From Prevotella denticola (GTDB lineage: Bacteria; Bacteroidota; Bacteroidia; Bacteroidales; Bacteroidaceae): a stretch of 64,000 bases of DNA. Under the pieces are notes generated by a model that saw nothing but the letters and a program-made list of their open reading frames with translations, was not told the origin of the DNA and did no database searches. The translations under genes and the position numbers were made by a program. Each line of letters opens with the position of its first letter. Positions within the stretch are counted from its first letter, which is position 1. Location: contig NZ_UGTM01000002.1 of assembly GCF_900454835.1 (NCBI RefSeq), positions 1,156,229-1,220,228 on the forward strand, given 5' to 3'. Shown piece by piece: positions 16,579-25,014 of the stretch.

Positions 16579-16640
16579 CTTTTATCAACTATTTAAATTA
16601 AAACTCAAGAGTAGGTCGTTCTACTCCTCTATCAGCAGCA

Positions 16641-16670
16641 CAAAGTTAGTCATAAGAGACATCTTATGAC
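16641..16670 (-). promoter_or_regulatory. Promoter -7 box with adjoining palindromic operator
   Basis: On the - strand TAACTTTG (16641-16648) sits about 63 nt before the barrel gene start. Directly upstream of it is a perfect dyad, GTCATAAGA (16649-16657) N4 TCTTATGAC (16662-16670), placed between -7 and -33, where a regulator would bind. No clear -33 TTG is seen, which suits an activator-dependent promoter. Confidence 0.6.
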
Positions 16671-16702
16671 GACTTAACAGCTAATAAAAAAGTCTTAATA
16701 GA

Positions 16703-16740
16703 AGAAGCGTAACCATCAGACTATCAATGGTTACGCTTCT
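16703..16740 (-). terminator. Terminator of the regulator gene
   Basis: AGAAGCGTAACCAT (16703-16716) pairs perfectly with ATGGTTACGCTTCT (16727-16740), flanked on both sides by the repeat AAAAAGTCTTAAT. On the - strand it follows the regulator stop by about 40 nt and leads into a T-rich run. Confidence 0.75.
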
Positions 16741-16779
16741 AAAAAGTCTTAATCAGAACCTGCTGTCTCTTAATACGGA

Positions 16780-17340
16780 CTAAACAACATTGATGAATGC
16801 AATAATATCCTCCCCTTCCGGCACACCTATCTTCTTCCGAATAGAAGTTTTGCGGACATAAATAGTCGCGCTCGTCTGCTGGGTAACAACACTAATCTCC
16901 TTGGTCGAGAAGCCGGCGCAGAGCAGACAGCATATCTGTGTCTCCTTTTCCGTGAGCAGATTGCCATAGTGGTGCATTAGGCGAGTATAAAACTGATTAT
17001 AGAGTCGGTCTATAACAGGATAAAGGTCTGGCCAGACCAACAAGTCGTGCGTAGGAATTTCACCACCACTGATGGCAGAAATACGTTTGAGCAAAGCTTG
17101 ATTCTGTTGAGTTGGTGTACTGGCAACCAGGCGAATGATGCCCAGTTGCTGCAACAGTACCTTTCTAAATAACACCTCATCGTTCTCATCACCTCTTTCT
17201 GTTGATGGCAGTTGTTGCGCCTTGTCAAGCATATCAGTAAGGATGCCGATACGCTCCTCTGCCTCAGCTAAACGCTGGTACTTCCGTCGATAGAGCCAAT
17301 AAGCAAGTCCTATACCACCCAATAAGTTACTATGTTTGCA
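16780..17340 (-). pseudogene. C-terminal part of a TPR/LuxR-type regulator, cut off by IS110
   Basis: About 185 residues remain: the end of a membrane segment (LLGGIGLAYWLYRRKYQRLA), a coiled coil (AEAEERIGILTDMLDKAQQL) and a LuxR-like HTH (TEKETQICCLLCAGFSTKEI ... ATIYVRKTSIRKKIGV). This is the usual C-terminal half of Bacteroidetes membrane regulators with periplasmic TPRs; the N-terminal half is at 18847-20046, on the other side of the IS110-family element. It lies next to the barrel gene, which it may have controlled. The 5' boundary is approximate. Confidence 0.75.
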
Positions 17341-17445
17341 AAGGCTAACGTATTGAGACGAGTTAGACATCGCTCTTCGGAGGCTTCGCACCTCCGGCCG
17401 CATGGCAAGCCTCCGTGGTGTTTTTCATAGTCTGCAAGGAAAAAG

Positions 17446-17476
17446 TTGGTACGATAATAATTGGATTGTATATTTG
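17446..17476 (+). promoter_or_regulatory. Transposase promoter
   Basis: TTG (17446-17448), a 20-nt spacer and TATATTTG (17469-17476) make a Bacteroides-type promoter. The start near 17483 would leave a short leader before the transposase ATG at 17519. Confidence 0.65.
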
Positions 17477-17518
17477 TAGTGCAAACGACAAATGACAAAC
17501 AATTAGAACCGTACCGAT

Positions 17519-18598
17519 ATGCAAAGAAACAAAATTTCCTTCAAGGGACAAAAGATTTACATAGGAATTGATGTCCACGCAAAAACTTGGGAGGTCTGTG
17601 TGCTGACCGAGTCGGGTTACAGAGAGAGGCACCCGCAGCAAGCCTCCGCAAAGACGCTCTTTGACTTTTTGAAGAAGCATTTCCCAGATGGGGAGTACCA
17701 TGCCGTGTACGAGTCCGGCTTCAGCGGCTTTGCCACATACTACGCCCTCAAGGAGTACGGCATCGACTGCGTGGTGACCCATGCCGCGGACGTTCCGACC
17801 ACCCAGTACGAGGAGGTGATGAAGACAGACAAGGTGGATGCGGCCAAGCTTGCCCGCTCCTTGCGCGCCGGGGACATCCGTCCCATATACATCCGTGAAA
17901 GGGAGAACATCGACGACAGGGCGGTAATCCGCATCAGGAAGACCATACAGAAACAACTGTCGGGCTACAAATCAAGGGTGAAGCACCTGCTGCACTGCAA
18001 CGGCGTGGAGATTCCCGACCGGTTCGCAAGCCCGGGGACACACTGGTCAAGGGCCTTCATCGAATGGCTCAAGGAGGATGTCGTGCTGCTCTCTCCCTCA
18101 AGGCTGTCATTGGACCTGCTCGTCAAGCAGGTGGAGACGATACGCCAGACGCTTCTGGACGCGACAAGAGCCGTACGCAGACTTGCACGGACGGACAGGT
18201 ACGGGAGCAATTGCGAGCTCCTGATGTCGATACCCGGAATAGGCGTAAGCGTAGCCATGTGCATACTGACAGAAATCTACGATGTGAAGAGATTCCGCAA
18301 CGAGAATCAGTTCGCCAGTTATCTGGGGCTGATACCCACCTGTCATAACAGTGGCGGGAGGACCTCAAGCGGAGAAAAGACCTTCCGTGGCAACAGGCAT
18401 CTCGGGCCGATGGTCATAGAGGCCGCGTGGATAGCCGTCTACAGAGATTACGGACTGGGACTGGCCTACGCCAGATACAAGCAGTCCATGAAACCGCAGG
18501 AGGCCATAGTCAAAATTGCAAGAAAGATGTCCAACATCATTTTCTCGCTACTCAAGAACGGCAGGAAATATGAGCCATACAGATGGGATAAAGAATAA
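17519..18598 (+). CDS. IS110-family transposase (DEDD type)
   Basis: A 359-residue transposase. The N-terminal RuvC-like domain has IYIGIDVHAKTWEVCV with the first Asp and later VVTHAADVPTTQYEEVMKTD and KVDAAKLARSL. The C-terminal Transposase_20 domain contains LMSIPGIGVSVAMCILTEIY and YLGLIPTCHNSGGRTSSGEK with candidate nucleophile serines. Family members move by an RNA-guided (bridge/seek RNA) mechanism. It appears intact and has its own promoter. It is more GC-rich than the genes it interrupts. Confidence 0.92.
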   Translation: MQRNKISFKGQKIYIGIDVHAKTWEVCVLTESGYRERHPQQASAKTLFDFLKKHFPDGEYHAVYESGFSGFATYYALKEYGIDCVVTHAADVPTTQYEEVMKTDKVDAAKLARSLRAGDIRPIYIRERENIDDRAVIRIRKTIQKQLSGYKSRVKHLLHCNGVEIPDRFASPGTHWSRAFIEWLKEDVVLLSPSRLSLDLLVKQVETIRQTLLDATRAVRRLARTDRYGSNCELLMSIPGIGVSVAMCILTEIYDVKRFRNENQFASYLGLIPTCHNSGGRTSSGEKTFRGNRHLGPMVIEAAWIAVYRDYGLGLAYARYKQSMKPQEAIVKIARKMSNIIFSLLKNGRKYEPYRWDKE

Positions 18599-18599
18599 C

Positions 18600-18845
18600 A
18601 TGCAGACTTTCGGACAACTTCATAAAACGACTCCTGTTCATTGTTGATGGACCTTCGGGTGTCATCTCCGATAAGACTGTTGCGTTTTACCTGTATTCTG
18701 AAGAAGTAAATTGTTGGGCGGATACGTCCGTGTCAACTCATAGAAGTTTGTCTGACAGGTCTGTTGTTCGTGGTCATTCCCTACCCGGCGTTTCCATGTC
18801 GGGCTGGTGGCTGTTGCTTCTTCTAAAGTCATCGTACTTAGGAAC
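18600..18845 (+). ncRNA. Candidate bridge RNA region of the IS110-family element
   Basis: The 3' non-coding end is unusually long for an IS and has RNA-like hairpins, for example CGGA-TACG-TCCG and CCCGGC/GTCGGG near 18783-18810. In IS1111-type members the guide RNA lies at this end; in IS110-type members it is at the left end. The transposase promoter sits just before the gene, leaving little room on the left. Assignment is inferred only from position. Confidence 0.4.
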
Positions 18846-18846
18846 T

Positions 18847-20046
18847 TCACGATAAGTGATTGATAAATAAATAGTTAATAAATAACAAATATTTTCCAAT
18901 TATTTGGATAGCAACATAGAAGACCAAGAATAGGAGAACAACACCCAAAAGCATCAGAAGTCGGGAGCGATGCAACTCGTAATTAGCAGCCTGCAAGCGA
19001 TTCCGTGCTTCCAAGCGGCGCAGAGAAAGATTCTCATTTTCTATCATAACTGTTGTAACAGAGTCGCAGTAATGTTGAAAAGCATGTGACGAAACAGGCT
19101 TCCCGCTTCCGAAATTCAGAATGTTACGCAGCTGCTCTATGCTTGCCTTATGGCTGAGGTTACCCTGTTTTGTCCATCTTACTCCACGATTATTCGTTTC
19201 AGCTCTGCCAAGGTATATCTGTGCTGAATCCAACTGGTGCAGATTTATATAATTGTTGGCAAGCGAAACATAGATGGCAGAAGAATCTGCGTACTTCGGA
19301 ACAAACCTCTGACAATGGAACAAGTAACGATTAGACTGCACGTAATCGCCACGAGCAGCCAGCACATCAGCATAACTAAGGATACGTTCCGCAGCTTTTT
19401 CTTCTTCGCCACCTTCCATAGACAGACTGATGCTTTCCTTAAAACATGAGTCACTTGCCATGTCGCCAACATGAGACAGACTGATGCCAAGAGCGTAGAG
19501 TAACCGTCCTCGCATATTTCTATCTAGACTGTAATGCCCATTGAGCACCATTTGTGCTGTCTTGGCAGCTTTAGCGTAATTGCCAGAGTGATTCAACAAA
19601 AGAACCTTCTGCTCTACCAACTGCGCCCATTTTCCAGCATTACTTTGCTCATGAGCAATCTTAATACCCTCCTCTAGCTCCTTCAATGCAGCCCTGTCTT
19701 GCCTTGTCCACTGCAGATAGGAGGCTTTTAGCAGATAACCGTCAAGTAACTTTGCCACATCCCCCTGCTGCCTATAATAATCCACGACATGAGATACTAG
19801 ACTATCTTCAACCAACGAAATTCCCATCAGATAGTGCGCCATAGCATGATTCCACGCATAATGCATTACACCGGCCTCACTCATCTGTCCTACATTCTCC
19901 ATTTCATCCAACAATTTCAAAGCACTGTCCGGACGAGTTGTAAGCAGCGAGTCTGTAATTGCCAATGTTTTCTGCTCGTTGCGAACAGAACAGGAAAGTA
20001 GGGACTGCAGGCAGAAAAGATATAAGAGTCGTATAATTATTTTCAT
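18847..20046 (-). pseudogene. N-terminal part of a TPR/LuxR-type regulator
   Basis: About 400 residues: a lipobox-like N-terminus (LLYLFCLQSLLSC), several TPR-like helical pairs (LAITDSLLTTRPDSALKLLD; YAKAAKTAQMVLNGHY), a basic linker and a membrane span (LLMLLGVVLLFLVFYVAIQI). The reading frame then runs into AT-rich sequence and stops where IS110 begins. The coiled coil and HTH that should follow are at 16780-17340. In this family the TPR part is periplasmic and controls the cytoplasmic HTH. Confidence 0.75.
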
Positions 20047-20090
20047 ATTAAGAAGTACTGCTAAGCTATTTAGCCACTATTAAGCTCCCA

Positions 20091-20121
20091 CAAAAGTACT
20101 TCTTTTGGAGAAGAAATCCAA
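20091..20121 (-). promoter_or_regulatory. Promoter of the split regulator
   Basis: On the - strand TTTGG (CAA at 20119-20121 on the + strand), a 20-nt spacer and TACTTTTG (20091-20098) match the Bacteroides consensus. It lies 45 nt before the regulator start. Confidence 0.65.
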
Positions 20122-20258
20122 ATAATGAAGAAAATATTGCTGTGGCATGCCGTAAAGGATAGTTATATCAAACATTTATGTACCTATCTTATCCTGCATA
20201 ACAGAGAAGAAAGTAAAAATGCATAAAGCTGTAATATCATAAAACTATTTATACTGTC

Positions 20259-20549
20259 CTATTTCCTGTAACTCTCTTCCAGTAACTTTATCAAATCTGA
20301 AGCCTTATAGAGAATCTTCCCTGCAAACTGCGTGTAGGGGATAATCTTTCTGTCTCGATAGTCCTGCAAGGTACGAGGGCTGATATACAATCTTTCACAC
20401 ACTTCCTTGCCTGTAAGGAAATGCTCACCGCCAAAGAGCGGCTTGTGTGTCTGTGCCACTTCCTTTATTCGTTTGCTCACACTGCTGATGGCGGACAACA
20501 CTACTTGCATCTCGTCCGCATCCATATTCAAATCTCTTACTGATTCCAT
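20259..20549 (-). CDS. Excisionase-like HTH protein
   Basis: A 96-residue protein with a winged HTH of the MerR/excisionase kind at the C-terminus: FLTGKEVCERLYISPRTLQD, then YRDRKIIPYTQFAGKILYKA. Such proteins pair with tyrosine recombinases in CTnDOT and NBU elements to steer excision. It follows a close homologue by 12 nt in the same direction, so the two form a pair like Xis/Orf2 genes. Function inferred. Confidence 0.75.
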   Translation of the reverse strand: MESVRDLNMDADEMQVVLSAISSVSKRIKEVAQTHKPLFGGEHFLTGKEVCERLYISPRTLQDYRDRKIIPYTQFAGKILYKASDLIKLLEESYRK

Positions 20550-20561
20550 TGCCTTTTCAGT

Positions 20562-20849
20562 TTATTTGTTATTTTTTGATCTCACAGATTTCGTTTGTAA
20601 TAACCGTTCCACGTCCTCAGCCCTGTAATAGCACTTGTGCCCGATTTGGGTAAACGGCAGTATGCCCGTATCACGGTAATGCTGCAAGGTGCGCTTGCTG
20701 ATGTTGAGCAGTTGGCACACATCTCCGTTGTGCAGCCATTCGGTATGTTTACTCTGTTCTCCAAATGCCCTGTGGCAGGTCTGGGCAAGGGCAAGTATCT
20801 CGTCCCTCAGCATTGCCCATTGCTTATCGGTAATGATAAAATATCCCAT
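20562..20849 (-). CDS. Excisionase-like HTH protein
   Basis: A 95-residue protein with the same design as its neighbour: WLHNGDVCQLLNISKRTLQH and YRDTGILPFTQIGHKCYYRA. The N-terminus is helical (MGYFIITDKQWAMLRDEILA). The tandem pair, with divergent vapE and primase genes, is the layout of NBU-type mobilizable transposons. Confidence 0.75.
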   Translation of the reverse strand: MGYFIITDKQWAMLRDEILALAQTCHRAFGEQSKHTEWLHNGDVCQLLNISKRTLQHYRDTGILPFTQIGHKCYYRAEDVERLLQTKSVRSKNNK

Positions 20850-21279
20850 AGTGTTATATTGATTTATTTATATTTTCCTTTTGCGATTTGCTTTCCGTCG
20901 CATATTTCTGCGTGCAAAAGTATGCGGTTCTTTCCCATCTGCAAAGCAGTGGGGAACAGCGAGGAAGAATAGGGAAACCGAAAGAAAAACGGTTCTCTTT
21001 CTTATCTTTTTTCCGTGTCTGGTTTTTCATTTTCTACATCCGTTTTAGTCAATGCAATACTTCGCAGATTAGAGCAGATAAACACGTACTTTTCTTACCC
21101 ATTTTCTATACCTATCCTCTTGCTCTTGGCTTAAATCCTTGTTTTTCTGCTGTTTTCTGTCAGAAATCCGTGCTAAATTCACAGCCAATGAGCGCAACAT
21201 TATGCAAGCACTCTCCGAATGCTTGGAACTTACCCATTCTCTTGATAACTTCGTTCTTGAAAACAAAAACAAGCATATA

Positions 21280-22566
21280 ATGAAAAAGAACGCAGATAAA
21301 GGAAAATCGGAGGGCTACTACAATACGTCCAGACAGAGAAAGACTTCCTCCAAGAACTCGGAGATAGAAGCCTACCTCTCCATGCACTATACCTTCAGAT
21401 ACAACACGGTATTGGGGAGAACCGAATACCGAAACAGGGCAAACAGCGATTTCACAAAGGTGGGTCGCTATGAAATCAACACGCTCCGCAGGGAGATAGA
21501 CAACGACATCGGGATAATAACCTCGTCGGATAATCTATACTCTATCATCGAGAGCAGTTTTTCTCCACGTATCAATCCCATACAGGAGTATTTCAAGGCA
21601 TTGCCCTTGATAGATATAGGCAGCGATTGTGGCAGCAGCAATACTTCTTCCCATTCAATGAAAGCCATTTCCGATTTGGCAAGTTGCGTTGTGGTGCGCA
21701 ATCACGAAAAATGGCTACCGTATCTCACCAAATGGCTCGTGGCAGTGGTCGCCAACGTAATGGACGACCGTGAGTGCTGTAACCATACCTGCCTCGTGCT
21801 GACAGGCGAGCAGGGAAAGTTCAAGACCACCTTCCTTGACCTGCTCTGTCCGCCTGCCCTGCACGGTTACAGCTATACGGGCAAGATATATCCTCAGGAG
21901 AAGGATACGCTCACCTATATCGGGCAGAACCTCATTGTGAACATCGACGACCAGCTCAAGGCCCTCAACAAGAGGGACGAGAACGAACTCAAGAATCTCA
22001 TCACCTGCCCGATGGTCAAGTACCGCATGCCCTACGACAAGTATGTGGAGGAACATCCCCACTTGGCAAGTTTCGTGGCATCGGTGAACGGCAACGACTT
22101 TCTTACAGACCCCACAGGAAGCAGACGATTCCTGCCCTTTGAGGTGCTGTCCATCGACATCAACAAGGCAAAGGCAATTTCTATGGACAGTGTCTATGCG
22201 GAAGCCAAAGCCTTGTTGAACGCAGGTTTCCGCTATTGGTTTGACGATGAAGAGATAGCGGAGCTATACAGGGAGAGCGAGGACTTTCAAGTGCAGACCG
22301 CAGAGATGGAACTGCTGTTGCGCTGCTTCGAAAAACCGACAGAGGATAATCCCCATTGCTCCTATATGACCACTACGGAAATTCTTACCTATCTGGGTAT
22401 CTATACCCGACATCCCCTGACTTCCAAACTTATGGGCGAAGCCCTTAAAAGGGCAGGCTTTGAAAAAGTGAGCAAAAGGCGTGACGGCAGCAGTCCTGTC
22501 TATGTGTATAAAATAAGGAAGATACTGCCCTGCCCTTTGCTTGATAGTTGTAGTAGTCTGATGTAG
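21280..22566 (+). CDS. VapE-like P-loop protein (mobilizable element)
   Basis: A 428-residue protein taken from the ATG at 21280 (MKKNADKGKSEGYYNTSRQR); the frame extends upstream with non-ATG starts. The virulence-associated E domain is clear: CLVLTGEQGKFKTTFLDLLC is a P-loop (GEQGKFKT), INVDDQ-like NLIVNIDDQLKALNKRDENE follows as Walker B, and FVASVNGNDFLTDPTGSRRF is the family signature. It is a SF3-like ATPase thought to help replicate mobile elements. It precedes a primase, as in NBU-like elements. Confidence 0.85.
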   Translation: MKKNADKGKSEGYYNTSRQRKTSSKNSEIEAYLSMHYTFRYNTVLGRTEYRNRANSDFTKVGRYEINTLRREIDNDIGIITSSDNLYSIIESSFSPRINPIQEYFKALPLIDIGSDCGSSNTSSHSMKAISDLASCVVVRNHEKWLPYLTKWLVAVVANVMDDRECCNHTCLVLTGEQGKFKTTFLDLLCPPALHGYSYTGKIYPQEKDTLTYIGQNLIVNIDDQLKALNKRDENELKNLITCPMVKYRMPYDKYVEEHPHLASFVASVNGNDFLTDPTGSRRFLPFEVLSIDINKAKAISMDSVYAEAKALLNAGFRYWFDDEEIAELYRESEDFQVQTAEMELLLRCFEKPTEDNPHCSYMTTTEILTYLGIYTRHPLTSKLMGEALKRAGFEKVSKRRDGSSPVYVYKIRKILPCPLLDSCSSLM

Positions 22567-22573
22567 TAGGGTG

Positions 22574-22595
22574 TGTAGTATTGTTATATACTACA
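22574..22595. repeat. TGTAGTAT inverted repeat in the vapE-primase gap
   Basis: TGTAGTAT (22574-22581) and ATACTACA (22588-22595) form a small hairpin without a T tract; further GTAGT/TAGTA motifs and a GTTGATTATCAAC palindrome follow. The same TACTAC theme recurs at 13.70-13.80 kb. Replication iterons or regulator sites are possible. Confidence 0.45.
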
Positions 22596-22777
22596 ATGTA
22601 GTGTTGATTATCAACAACTTACAACAAAATAGTATGTAGTAAGAAGAAAGATGAAAAAGTTTGGAAAGGAAAAAGTTTGGAAAGAGGAATATCGTAGAAG
22701 CATTGGCTGATACGATTTGGCTCCCTGATAGCATTTAAGTAAACCATAATATTTCAATCAATTAAAATGGCAGAACA

Positions 22778-23758
22778 ATGAAAGAAGAAGATTTATCACT
22801 CATCAAGCGATACTCTATCGTGGAGTATCTTGAAAGGAAAGGCATCAAGCCTGTACGCAGGACACCTGCCTATGCCCTGTACCGTTCACCGCTTCGTGCG
22901 GAAACACATCCGAGTTTCAAGGTGGACACAGAGAAGAACCTCTGGATAGACTATGCCGAAGGCAGGGGCGGAAGTATCATCGACCTCTGTATGCGCTTGG
23001 AGAGCTGCACGCTATTGGAAGCCATCCGTCATTTGGGACGGAACGCTCCCGATGATTCTGCATATAGTTCTCGCAACGACTTCGCATCAAACTATTTCCA
23101 ACCTTCAATGGTTGCAAATGGGGCAAGGAAACTGATAAGTATATCAGACACCTTGCCGCCACATTTACAGGAGTACCTTACAAAAGTACGCTGCATCAAC
23201 TTGGAAAATGCAAAGCCATTCCTCAAATGTATCAGTTACGAGGTAAAGGGCAGGCGATATCAAGCCTTCGGCTTTGTCAACTCATCGGGAGGGTACGAGC
23301 TTCGGGATAATCAATCGTTCAAGGGAACAGTAGCCCCGAAAGACATTACTCCGATATTCACGGACAGAGCGGAGCCTGTATGTATCTTTGAAGGCTTCAT
23401 GGACTTCCTATCCTTCCTTTCAATGAAAGAGAAAATTATCAACCACTGCCTTGTGATGAACTCGGTGAGCAATGTGGCAAGAACTGTCCGCTATCTGAAC
23501 GACCACAACCTGACCCATATCCGTGCCTTCCTTGACAATGACGATGCAGGACGGAGAACCGTGCAAGAATTTGTAAAGGCAGGTTTCAAGGTGGAGGATA
23601 TGTCCGTACATTACAAGGGCTTCAAAGACCTCAACGAGTTTCATGTCAGCCGTATGCGTAAGCAGGAGCAGCAGAAAGTGCAGGAACGGACACGGATGTC
23701 GGTTACGGAGCAAAAGGAAAGTAAGAAATCAAAACAAGTCAAACATAAAATGAGATAA
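22778..23758 (+). CDS. CHC2/toprim DNA primase of a mobilizable element
   Basis: A 326-residue primase-like protein. The N-terminus keeps the zinc-binding-domain fold of DnaG-type primases but without clear CHC2 cysteines (YRSPLRAETHPSFKVDTEKN; CMRLESCTLLEAIRHLGRN). The toprim part has VCIFEGFMDFLSFLSMKE, HIRAFLDNDDAGRRTVQEF with the DxD. It resembles PrmN1 of NBU1. It would make primers for the transferred strand. It lies between vapE and a DUF3408 gene. Confidence 0.85.
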   Translation: MKEEDLSLIKRYSIVEYLERKGIKPVRRTPAYALYRSPLRAETHPSFKVDTEKNLWIDYAEGRGGSIIDLCMRLESCTLLEAIRHLGRNAPDDSAYSSRNDFASNYFQPSMVANGARKLISISDTLPPHLQEYLTKVRCINLENAKPFLKCISYEVKGRRYQAFGFVNSSGGYELRDNQSFKGTVAPKDITPIFTDRAEPVCIFEGFMDFLSFLSMKEKIINHCLVMNSVSNVARTVRYLNDHNLTHIRAFLDNDDAGRRTVQEFVKAGFKVEDMSVHYKGFKDLNEFHVSRMRKQEQQKVQERTRMSVTEQKESKKSKQVKHKMR

Positions 23759-23762
23759 AGAT

Positions 23763-24221
23763 ATGGAAAAGAAAAAAGTCAGTAACGAGGGAATGGAGAA
23801 TACCATCCATTCCGCCAAGCAATATTTAGGACTCAACCAAATCGAAAGTCCGTCTGAACATCTCATTGCCGGACTTCGGGCAAGGAGAGCCAGACTTACT
23901 CAAGACCCAAACAAGCAGGACACAGAGAATACCACGCACTCTGAACCTGTACTGAATACTGAGAATGCAACCGTTCAAAGGCGCATCAGTGCCAAGATGA
24001 GAAAGGAGACGCTCGAAGCCTACAAGCAAGCCTACCTTGTTCCGACAAGACTGAACAACCGTAAGGCGGTCTATCTGAGCAGGGAGACACAGGAGCGTGC
24101 CGACTTCATCGTGCGCAGGTTGGGCGACAGAGGCAGCAACCTTTCAAGCTTTGTGGAGAACATCGTACGCCTCCATTTGGAGGAATACGGTGAGGACATA
24201 GAGAAATGGAGGAAGCTTTGA
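23763..24221 (+). CDS. DUF3408 family protein
   Basis: A 152-residue protein with a low-complexity N-terminal half and a ribbon-helix-helix-like C-terminus: RKETLEAYKQAYLVPTRLNN, KAVYLSRETQERADFIVRRL, SFVENIVRLHLEEYGEDIEK. This is DUF3408, common before mob genes in Bacteroides elements. It starts 4 nt after the primase stop. A DNA-binding or relaxosome role is inferred. Confidence 0.8.
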   Translation: MEKKKVSNEGMENTIHSAKQYLGLNQIESPSEHLIAGLRARRARLTQDPNKQDTENTTHSEPVLNTENATVQRRISAKMRKETLEAYKQAYLVPTRLNNRKAVYLSRETQERADFIVRRLGDRGSNLSSFVENIVRLHLEEYGEDIEKWRKL

Positions 24222-24236
24222 ACCCACAGGAAAAAG

Positions 24237-24288
24237 GTCGAGGGTTTTCCTGAAAATGGACGCCCCTTTCACTCAAAACCCTCGACCC
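24237..24288 (+). terminator. Terminator hairpin after the DUF3408 gene
   Basis: GGTCGAGGGTTTT (24237-24249) is perfectly complementary to AAAACCCTCGACC (24276-24288), followed by CTTTT. It lies 15 nt after the gene's stop and marks the end of the vapE-primase-DUF3408 unit. Confidence 0.7.
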
Positions 24289-24289
24289 T

Positions 24290-24580
24290 TTTCAGAGAAC
24301 AGGACAACAGACATTTGCTGAACATACCGAATGACCGGAGTGTCCCGAACGTAATGAGTCAAAGAATGCACGGCATTCACTTTTTGACTACAAAACGCCT
24401 TGTGCGTAAACGTTTCGTTAGCTGACATTGCAAGACGTCAGTTTGTACCCACAAACTGCCCTTGCTCCCCTCGTTAGACTGTCGGGGAGATTAGACCGTA
24501 ATCACTCCGTTCTCATCGGTCAGTATTCAGGAATTAAGAAACAATGAATCATCTACAATGATAAACTTTCAAGGAAACTT
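24290..24580. other. Probable oriT region upstream of mob genes
   Basis: No gene in 290 nt. Four inverted repeats crowd here: GTCAAA-GAATGC ... GCATTC-...TTTGAC around 24360-24390, CTGAC...GTCAG near 24421-24443, CAGTTTGTACCCACAAACTG near 24439-24460, and CTCCCC...GGGGAG near 24475-24493. Such clusters directly before MobC and relaxase genes are typical of oriT in Bacteroides mobilizable transposons. The nick site cannot be assigned. Confidence 0.6.
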
Positions 24581-24582
24581 AT

Positions 24583-25014
24583 ATGAGCAGATACAAGGGA
24601 AAAGCTGCCCGATGGCAGCAACAGGATAAAGAAGAACAGCGGATGAACAAAACGGAGTTCATCAAGGTAAGATGCACCTTAGAGGAGAAGCAGCGTATCA
24701 AATCAAGGGCGGAAAGCACGGAACGGAAGTTCTCCGATTATTGCCGTGAGATACTCCTTAATGGAGAAGTGACTGCCGTTCCCAAGATGACAGACAATGA
24801 GAGGGAAGCCATTGCCATCCTCCAACATACAGGAAGATTCTACGGGCAGGTTTCCAATCTCATCAAGGTCAAGGACGAAAGATGGGTACTCATCACAAAG
24901 AACCTTTCCTTATGTGCCAAAGAAGCATTTAAGCGGTTTTACGACCCGCATTTTCGTGTGGATGATGAGGTATATAAGGTCTTAAATCTAACAAGAGATG
25001 ATAGGGAAATGTAA
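24583..25014 (+). CDS. MobC-like relaxosome accessory protein
   Basis: A 143-residue basic protein. FIKVRCTLEEKQRIKSRAES and FSDYCREILLNGEV are the ribbon-helix-helix-type start of the MobC/BmgB family, followed by FYGQVSNLIKVKDER. It binds oriT next to the relaxase in related systems. Its end overlaps the relaxase start by 17 nt, showing coupling. Confidence 0.82.
   Translation: MSRYKGKAARWQQQDKEEQRMNKTEFIKVRCTLEEKQRIKSRAESTERKFSDYCREILLNGEVTAVPKMTDNEREAIAILQHTGRFYGQVSNLIKVKDERWVLITKNLSLCAKEAFKRFYDPHFRVDDEVYKVLNLTRDDREM

Larger units (their letters stand above)
17341..18846. mobile_element. IS110-family insertion sequence
   Basis: About 1.5 kb containing a single transposase gene with non-coding flanks of about 150 nt left and 250 nt right, splitting a regulator gene. 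No terminal inverted repeats or target duplication are visible, as is usual for IS110. The exact ends could not be fixed. Confidence 0.75.
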
